From Thermoplasmata archaeon (GTDB taxonomy: Archaea > Thermoplasmatota > Thermoplasmata > SG8-5 > JAGLSY01), in NCBI GenBank assembly GCA_023135545.1, contig JAGLSY010000132.1:1-10280 (forward strand): a stretch of 10,280 nt of DNA. Direction: 5' to 3'. The translations under genes and the position numbers were made by a program. Position 1 is the first letter of the stretch. Each line of letters starts with the position of its first letter. Below the pieces are notes generated by a model, which saw only the letters and a program-made list of their open reading frames with translations, was not told the origin of the DNA and did not search any database. Below are positions 7,087-10,280 of the stretch, piece after piece.

Positions 7087-7872
7087 TCAGACAACGGCCT
7101 GGGGATCGATTTCCGCATCCGGTACTCCCATTTCGTAGTTCATTGTTTCCTCGGCATGGGCCTGCTGGAACTCGTTGTTAAGGAAGTGAGCATCATCGGC
7201 TATGACCGCGATGAAGGAGCGATTCATGCGGTCCCTGATGTCGTCGATGATTCCTGCAACCGTCCTGTCAATTACCGAGAAGGCCTCTGAGATATGGATA
7301 TCCGGGCTGAGCCTCAACAGCGAATCATTGTCCAGGACTATGGTATTCTCGGTGACCTGCTGGAGTTTGAAAAGGTTGTCTTCGGCCACCTGGCGCCTTC
7401 CCGCCTCGGCGCTGAAAGGCATTACCACAATGCCGAAACCCACGATTCCATTCTTCTTTGCCACATCTCCGATGAAATGGGCAATTCCGGAGCCGGTTCC
7501 TCCACCGAGGCCAGCCACGATAAAGATGATGTCCACATTCTTCAGGGCTCCCTTGATCTCTTCCCTGGAAAGCTCGGCCGCAAATTCGGCCACTTCCACA
7601 AAGCCCCTGGAATCCTCGCCAAAAGTGACGGTGGTCCCTATGTGAATCTTCATGTCTGCCCTGACACGGCTCAACGAAATCTGGTCCGTGTTGATGGCTA
7701 TGGTGCAGACGTTTCTAAGTATTCCCCCCAATCTGCCAACGATGGCGGTTCCCGCGCCCCCGCAACCGATGACAGCTATTCTTGGTTCGGTCATTCCTCC
7801 GCTCATGAGGTTCATTATCTCATGCGTATAATTGTTTTGTATTGATGCCTGGCTCATTTTTTCCAACTCCAT
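7087..7872 (-). CDS. FtsZ/tubulin-like GTPase, GTP-binding domain only
   Basis: This 261-residue protein carries the FtsZ N-terminal GTPase signatures: AVIGCGGAGTAIV (33-45, T1 loop), NTD (61-63), GLGGGTGSG (121-129, tubulin signature), PFSAEAGRR (152-160) and NDSLL (182-186). The core helix after these is present (about 194-212), but the catalytic T7 loop (NxDxxD) and the whole C-terminal activation domain of normal FtsZ (350-400 residues) are missing; an acidic tail ends the protein. GTP binding is likely. Polymer-stimulated hydrolysis by the usual intersubunit mechanism is unlikely. A second ATG (7855-7857) has the better SD (GGAG nine bases ahead) and would give MSQASIQ..., 256 residues. 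It may regulate or cap a full-length FtsZ or act in membrane remodelling. It follows a tandem-RHH gene on the same strand. Confidence 0.8.
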   Translation of the reverse strand: MELEKMSQASIQNNYTHEIMNLMSGGMTEPRIAVIGCGGAGTAIVGRLGGILRNVCTIAINTDQISLSRVRADMKIHIGTTVTFGEDSRGFVEVAEFAAELSREEIKGALKNVDIIFIVAGLGGGTGSGIAHFIGDVAKKNGIVGFGIVVMPFSAEAGRRQVAEDNLFKLQQVTENTIVLDNDSLLRLSPDIHISEAFSVIDRTVAGIIDDIRDRMNRSFIAVIADDAHFLNNEFQQAHAEETMNYEMGVPDAEIDPQAVV

Positions 7873-7890
7873 ATGTTTGGCAGAATCCCG

Positions 7891-7912
7891 CCAAAATCCT
7901 TGGAGATTTTGG
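7891..7912. other. Hairpin in the leader of the FtsZ-like gene
   Basis: CCAAAATC (7891-7898) pairs perfectly with GATTTTGG (7905-7912) around a six-base loop. It sits 19-40 bases upstream of the first ATG, within the predicted leader. On the plus strand it is followed by TTTTT, which looks terminator-like, but no plus-strand gene ends here. Confidence 0.45.
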
Positions 7913-7969
7913 TTTTTGTGTTGTTAGAGTGCATCCCAGTTCTCTAGATTTTTTTCTTATGGCCAGCAT

Positions 7970-7978
7970 CTATAATTA
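7970..7978 (-). promoter_or_regulatory. Candidate TATA box of the FtsZ-like gene
   Basis: TAATTATAG on the minus strand would start RNA near 7947 and give a leader of about 75-90 nt. The match to the archaeal consensus is only moderate. Cotranscription from the upstream RHH gene is also possible. Confidence 0.35.
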
Positions 7979-7982
7979 GACC

Positions 7983-8005
7983 ATAACAATTATGACAATT
8001 GTCAT
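7983..8005. promoter_or_regulatory. Operator-like repeated half-sites upstream of the FtsZ-like gene
   Basis: ATAACAATT (7983-7991) is followed directly by ATGACAATT (7992-8000) and an inverted GTCAT (8001-8005). ATGACAATTGTCAT (7992-8005) is a perfect 14-bp palindrome. The cluster lies just upstream of the candidate TATA box. RHH dimers usually bind short repeated half-sites in tandem, and two RHH genes are next to it, so a regulator site is a reasonable inference. Confidence 0.5.
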
Positions 8006-8052
8006 GTCCCGAATCCGACTTTGACGGAATTTTGCCTTGTGGTGCCAATCCC

Positions 8053-8424
8053 TCACTTCTCAATGATCTGCTCAGTTTTCTTTATGATGTCTACGCTACA
8101 TCCGGAAGCTTGCTCCAAAATCTTCGTTGCCTTAATGGCCTTTTCGATTATTTCAATGTTGAAACATTCTGCAAAAATTTTCTTCAGCGCATCTTCCCGG
8201 GATGTATAGTATCCCTTATTCACGAGTACATCAATGTAACCAAGTATCAATGGTGGGAACTCAACACATATTGAGGATTTTTTTTCCATAAGTTCTCTCT
8301 GGTTCTTCACGGCAACCCTGATAAAATCAGACCTGCTCGGAAAATCCAGTGCCTCTACTATGTTATCAAGCTCGTTCAATTCTCTCGTTTGAAATCTCAC
8401 CGAAACTTTTTCATCGATCTCCAT
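8053..8424 (-). CDS. Tandem ribbon-helix-helix DNA-binding protein (RHH1)
   Basis: This 123-residue cytoplasmic protein has a classical RHH at residues 6-42 (strand VSVRFQ, then helices around LNELDNIVEALDF and SRSDFIRVAVKNQ). A second, similar unit at 51-86 has strand SICVEFP, then LLGYIDVLV-like and SREDALKKIF helices. A helical C-terminal tail follows. Two RHH units in one chain could form a pseudo-dimer. The ATG has SD GGAG eight bases ahead. Its own TATA box lies at 8511-8520, and a structured inverted repeat lies in the leader. The gene ends 180 bases before the FtsZ-like gene on the same strand, which recalls the CdrS-FtsZ2 pairing of haloarchaea; orthology is not shown. DNA binding is likely; targets are inferred. 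Confidence 0.75.
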   Translation of the reverse strand: MEIDEKVSVRFQTRELNELDNIVEALDFPSRSDFIRVAVKNQRELMEKKSSICVEFPPLILGYIDVLVNKGYYTSREDALKKIFAECFNIEIIEKAIKATKILEQASGCSVDIIKKTEQIIEK

Positions 8425-8445
8425 TTCTCTTACTCCTTTGCTGTA

Positions 8446-8480
8446 CTACATATTTTCCGATAGCCATTATCGTCATGTAG
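8446..8480. promoter_or_regulatory. Nested inverted repeat in the RHH1 leader
   Basis: CGATA-GCCAT-TATCG (8458-8472) is enclosed by CTACAT (8446-8451) and ATGTAG (8475-8480). The whole lies between the predicted RNA start (about 8489) and the RHH1 ATG. It could be an RNA hairpin or an operator. On the minus strand it contains ACATGACGAT, close to ACATGACAAT at the site upstream of the FtsZ-like gene. Confidence 0.4.
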
Positions 8481-8510
8481 GACGAGTACCGAAACCTATA
8501 AGGAGTTATG

Positions 8511-8520
8511 CATATAAAAA
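8511..8520 (-). promoter_or_regulatory. TATA box of RHH1
   Basis: TTTTTATATG on the minus strand is a good archaeal box A. It predicts RNA start near 8489 and a leader of about 65 nt with SD AAGGAG before the ATG. Confidence 0.5.
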
Positions 8521-8560
8521 ACTAACCCTCGCCGGACAATGTAGCACAAGCATATCTGGC

Positions 8561-8797
8561 TCAAAATTCATGCACATTTTCCAGTCCGACGGCCTTCCTT
8601 ACTTCGATGAAAGGACAGGTGATGGTTCCGTGTTGATAGCAATCCTGCCCTTCCGATGAGATGCAGTTGCGGCACTCCATCGCGATGGCGCTCAACATCA
8701 TGTGCTCAAGGTCTGTGTAGTCCAATATTTTGAATGCTGAATTCTTTTTTGCCTCGTAATTCTCGTCACATATCCCAATTGCCGAAACACCTGTCAT
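8561..8797 (-). CDS. Small cysteine-rich protein coupled to RHH2
   Basis: This is a 78-residue protein of no family I recognise. The C-terminal half carries Cys42-x2-Cys45, Cys53 and Cys61, a spacing that could bind zinc or an Fe-S cluster; a further Cys is at position 10. The N-terminal half is mixed and slightly acidic, with an amphipathic stretch around residues 24-40. The start lies four bases after the RHH2 stop codon, and its SD (AAGGAGAT) is inside the end of RHH2, so the two are almost certainly translated together. This suggests a partner or sensor for the RHH2 protein. It is followed by 136 non-coding bases before RHH1. Confidence 0.7.
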   Translation of the reverse strand: MTGVSAIGICDENYEAKKNSAFKILDYTDLEHMMLSAIAMECRNCISSEGQDCYQHGTITCPFIEVRKAVGLENVHEF

Positions 8798-8801
8798 GGA
8801 T

Positions 8802-9197
8802 CTATCTCCTTCCGAATCTCTTTGCCCGCCTTCGGCCGTCCCTCTCGACCACGGCGCTTTGCTCCATCTCCTTGGCGATGTCGTCCAGTTTGTCGCGCTC
8901 GTGCAGATAATACTGCTTCTGCTCCTTGCACCATATCGTCAGAGAAGCAAAAACGGCCTGGTTCAGGTCTTCTACTTCACCCATCTTGATGTATTTTCTG
9001 GCCTTGATGATAAGGGCCCGGGGGATCGATACTTTAACGACCTCCGAGTTCCACATCTCCTTCTTATCTTCGATGTAATCATAAATGGCCTCCCTGATCG
9101 CCTCGCTCCGGTTGTTTATGCCGTACAACTGAGCCACATCTTCCAGCTCTTCGAGAATCTCGCTTTCTACCCTAACGTCCACTCTTTCCATCGCCAT
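8802..9197 (-). CDS. Tandem ribbon-helix-helix DNA-binding protein (RHH2)
   Basis: This 131-residue protein begins with a canonical RHH (residues 5-43: strand RVDVRV, helix SEILEELEDVAQLYG, turn INNR, helix SEAIREAIYDYIED). A weaker second unit covers about 52-92 (strand EVVKVSIP, helices around ALIIKARKYIKMG and LNQAVFASLTIW). A charged helix and a basic Arg/Lys tail (120-131) follow, which may add DNA contacts. The ATG is preceded by GGTG seven bases upstream. It has the same two-unit design as RHH1, with little sequence likeness in the second half. First gene of a two-gene unit with the Cys-rich protein, probably autoregulated as is common for RHH proteins; its promoter contains short inverted repeats. 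Confidence 0.75.
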   Translation of the reverse strand: MAMERVDVRVESEILEELEDVAQLYGINNRSEAIREAIYDYIEDKKEMWNSEVVKVSIPRALIIKARKYIKMGEVEDLNQAVFASLTIWCKEQKQYYLHERDKLDDIAKEMEQSAVVERDGRRRAKRFGRR

Positions 9198-9255
9198 ATT
9201 TTAACACCTTGTCCCACATTTTGTCGGGTGTAATATATCTACTTATTTCCCACAC

Positions 9256-9280
9256 CTATATAGCAATGTAGGTATATAAT
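9256..9280 (-). promoter_or_regulatory. Promoter of the RHH2 / Cys-rich unit
   Basis: Two TATA-like boxes lie on the minus strand, ATTATATACC (9280-9271) and CTATATAG (9263-9256). They predict leaders of about 53 and 36 nt. ACCTA...TAGGT (9255-9274) forms a short inverted repeat overlapping both boxes, a possible autoregulatory site. Confidence 0.45.
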
Positions 9281-9389
9281 ATTAACTCGGCAAAAAAGGA
9301 AATTATATTAATATAAAAATACAGGTATTAAAATAAAGAGAGAGGGATGGGAGGCAAACGAACTCCATTCGAATCCCTTAAAAGAAAGA

Positions 9390-9463
9390 TGCAGATGTCG
9401 GGATTCGAACCCGAGTGATTGGCTTGGAAGGCCAAGATCATAGCCAGGCTAGATCACATCTGC
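9390..9463 (-). tRNA. tRNA-Gly(UCC)
   Basis: The minus strand folds into a complete cloverleaf. The acceptor stem is GCAGATG / CATCTGC, and the D arm has a short ATC/GAT stem with GG in the loop. The anticodon stem is TTGGC / GCCAA with loop CTTCCAA (anticodon UCC), and the T arm is TCGGG / CCCGA with TTCGAAT. The discriminator is A at 9390, and no CCA is encoded, as in many archaea. There is no intron. TCTTTCTTTT follows and probably ends transcription. It reads GGA (and GGG) codons. Confidence 0.95.
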
Positions 9464-9496
9464 ATTTGCGATATATTCCACTGGAAAACCAATTAT

Positions 9497-9507
9497 GGAT
9501 AAATACT
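9497..9507 (-). promoter_or_regulatory. Candidate TATA box of tRNA-Gly
   Basis: AGTATTTATCC on the minus strand is centred about 39 bases before the tRNA 5' end, which would leave a leader of roughly ten bases. It is the best AT-rich box at a suitable distance. Confidence 0.35.
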
Positions 9508-9524
9508 TTCTGATTGAGAAAGGT

Positions 9525-9562
9525 AAAAAAAAATCTAATGGCCGGGAGGGATAGCCCGGCCA
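9525..9562 (-). terminator. Hairpin and T-tract terminator of the 27-codon ORF
   Basis: TGGCCGGG (9539-9546) and CCCGGCCA (9555-9562) form a perfect 8-bp GC-rich stem with an 8-base loop. On the minus strand it is followed by ATTAGA and nine T residues (9533-9525). It lies about 40 bases beyond the stop of the small ORF at 9603-9686, whose transcript it would end. Confidence 0.55.
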
Positions 9563-9602
9563 TGTATATATGGGATGGAATTATTTAAATCGAATATTTT
9601 GA

Positions 9603-9686
9603 CTACGGCTCCAGTTGGTCCAAGCATCCATTAAGGATATACACTTCCTGCCAGCTGCAGTCTTCTATCTCGTAGTTTTCTGTCAT
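9603..9686 (-). CDS. Candidate 27-residue acidic microprotein
   Basis: The ORF MTENYEIEDC...QLEP has 27 residues: seven acidic, none basic, two Cys (10 and 21) and one Trp. On its own it would be too short to call. However, it sits in a full transcription unit: TATA box CTTATATAC (9727-9719), predicted RNA start near 9697, GAGG seven bases before the ATG, and a hairpin with T9 after the stop. The bases AAAACTACGAG near the 5' end are also found at the same place in the divergent ORF at 9863, so the two starts may be related. An alternative is a small non-coding RNA. Confidence 0.45.
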   Translation of the reverse strand: MTENYEIEDCSWQEVYILNGCLDQLEP

Positions 9687-9718
9687 CGTCTTGCCTCAAA
9701 TCCCCTATCACCGACAGA

Positions 9719-9727
9719 GTATATAAG
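9719..9727 (-). promoter_or_regulatory. TATA box of the 27-codon ORF
   Basis: CTTATATAC on the minus strand predicts RNA start near 9697, eleven to fourteen bases before the ATG. The same bases occur in the box serving the divergent gene (9832-9840). Confidence 0.5.
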
Positions 9728-9762
9728 GGTGAGATGGGGGGGTGGGCGAAAGTACTCGCGAA

Positions 9763-9778
9763 CGTGCCCATGGGCACG
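9763..9778. promoter_or_regulatory. 16-bp palindrome between two divergent promoters
   Basis: CGTGCCCATGGGCACG is a perfect palindrome. It lies between the TATA boxes at 9719-9727 (minus) and 9832-9840 (plus), about 47 and 66 bases from their centres, and is flanked by two direct GCGAAC hexamers (9757-9762, 9782-9787). A shared operator is the simplest reading. Confidence 0.5.
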
Positions 9779-9831
9779 GATGCGAACATTCCTTATGTCT
9801 GATATTTTACCTTGTTCAAGGTCCAAAAGAC

Positions 9832-9840
9832 CTTATATAC
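9832..9840 (+). promoter_or_regulatory. TATA box of the 53-codon ORF
   Basis: CTTATATAC is centred 26-27 bases before the ATG at 9863, the exact spacing expected if RNA starts at that ATG, which would make the message leaderless. Confidence 0.55.
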
Positions 9841-9862
9841 GGTGCTATTTATGCCTAGAGTT

Positions 9863-10024
9863 ATGAAACAAAACTACGAGGCAAACGGCGAGTTCGACGT
9901 GCTCAACAAGGTGGTGACCAAGGACGGTCGGATTTATCTTAGTGGCTACAAGGGCTGCAAGTGCACGGTCATCGTCTGGGACAAAATGGAGTATTACCCC
10001 GGGAAAACCAAAAAGAACAAATAG
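9863..10024 (+). CDS. Small basic protein with possible AbrB-like fold
   Basis: From ATG 9863 the product has 53 residues. An in-frame ATG at 9851 gives 57 residues and has GGTG six bases ahead, but TATA spacing favours a leaderless start at 9863. The stretch VLNKVVTKDGRIYLSGYKGCKCTVIVWD resembles the short strand pattern of small AbrB-type / transposon-associated archaeal proteins (x-V-T-K-x-G-R-I-Y-L...V-x-V), and the tail GKTKKNK is basic. The likeness is weak, so DNA binding is only a suggestion. Two Cys (CKC) lie in the middle. It is divergent from the 27-codon ORF and 21 bases upstream of the GNAT gene, with which it may be cotranscribed. Confidence 0.6.
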   Translation: MKQNYEANGEFDVLNKVVTKDGRIYLSGYKGCKCTVIVWDKMEYYPGKTKKNK

Positions 10025-10045
10025 ACATGATATCATCCCGCGACC

Positions 10046-10280
10046 GTGCTTGTGCTCAGGAACTTTCAACTGTCCGACCTGGACCAGATAATGTACCATG
10101 TAGCCAGCATCTTCGACCAGGTCAACACCCCTGATTTTTATATGATCATTAATCAGTACTGGCCCGAGGGTTTTTTGGTTCTGGAGAAGGATGAAAAGTT
10201 TGCGGGCTTCATCATGAGCAACCGCATGGAGGGGGGCTGTGCCAAGATCCTGATCATGGCGGTTGTTGACGGCTCCCGAG
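10046..10280 (+). CDS. GNAT-family N-acetyltransferase, 5' part
   Basis: The frame runs off the window end, so about 78 residues are visible. It begins VLVLRNFQLSDLDQIMYHVASIF, a typical first strand and helix of RimI-like GNAT enzymes, followed by strand FLVLEKDEKFAGFIM and the start of the acetyl-CoA-binding core strand AKILIMAVVDGSR, where the family normally continues R/Q-x-x-G-x-G/A. The start is GTG at 10046 or GTG at 10052; no clear SD is visible. An in-frame stop at 10028-10030 bounds the N terminus. RimI/Ard1-type enzymes acetylate protein N termini in archaea; the substrate cannot be told here. Confidence 0.75.
   Translation, partial: MLVLRNFQLSDLDQIMYHVASIFDQVNTPDFYMIINQYWPEGFLVLEKDEKFAGFIMSNRMEGGCAKILIMAVVDGSR

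Noticed and set aside
7891..7917. Plus-strand terminator (hairpin followed by T5)
   Set aside because: No plus-strand gene lies upstream; the hairpin is better seen as part of the minus-strand leader.
9364..9384. T-arm-like sequence (ATTCGAATCCC) near the tRNA, possible tRNA fragment or attachment duplicate
   Set aside because: The flanking bases do not pair as a T stem and the match to the tRNA-Gly 3' end is too short for an attachment site.
1..10280. CRISPR array or insertion sequence
   Set aside because: No regularly spaced identical repeats with unique spacers and no transposase reading frame are present.

Overview
The window looks like a chromosomal segment from an archaeon, probably a euryarchaeote. 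Archaeal TATA boxes precede several units, the tRNA gene lacks an encoded CCA, and the gene content is archaeal: a PAC2 proteasome-chaperone homologue with a C-terminal HbYX-like end, RNA 3'-phosphate cyclase, FtsX-type permeases, ribbon-helix-helix (RHH) regulators and an FtsZ/tubulin GTPase domain. Placement within Thermoplasmatota is possible but is only a guess.

Layout. Bases 1-546 hold no convincing gene but many nested inverted repeats, part of them repeated at 6788-6876. A PAC2-family gene (547-1335, +) converges on a four-gene minus-strand operon: FtsX-like permease 1 (5345-6460), FtsX-like permease 2 (4119-5348), a GT-C-like polytopic membrane protein (2431-4122) and RtcA (1395-2426). 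The operon genes overlap or abut. Two appear to use unusual start codons: CTG for permease 1 and probably ATT for RtcA. Bases 6479-7086 are non-coding and repeat-rich. They include two copies of a 70-nt structured element whose stems show compensatory changes.

Bases 7087-9197 (minus strand) carry what may be a cell-division control cluster. In transcription order it holds a tandem-RHH protein (8802-9197), a small Cys-rich protein translationally coupled to it (8561-8797), a second tandem-RHH protein (8053-8424) and an FtsZ-like protein made of the GTPase domain only (7087-7872). This recalls the CdrL / CdrS-FtsZ2 arrangement of haloarchaea. Operator-like repeats lie in front of the FtsZ-like gene and in the RHH1 leader.

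Bases 9390-9463 encode tRNA-Gly(UCC). Next comes a divergent pair of tiny genes: a 27-codon ORF on minus with TATA box, SD and hairpin/T-tract terminator, and a 53-57-codon ORF on plus, apparently leaderless. A perfect 16-bp palindrome lies between them. The window ends inside a GNAT acetyltransferase gene (+).

All assignments come from reading motifs by eye; no database search was possible.
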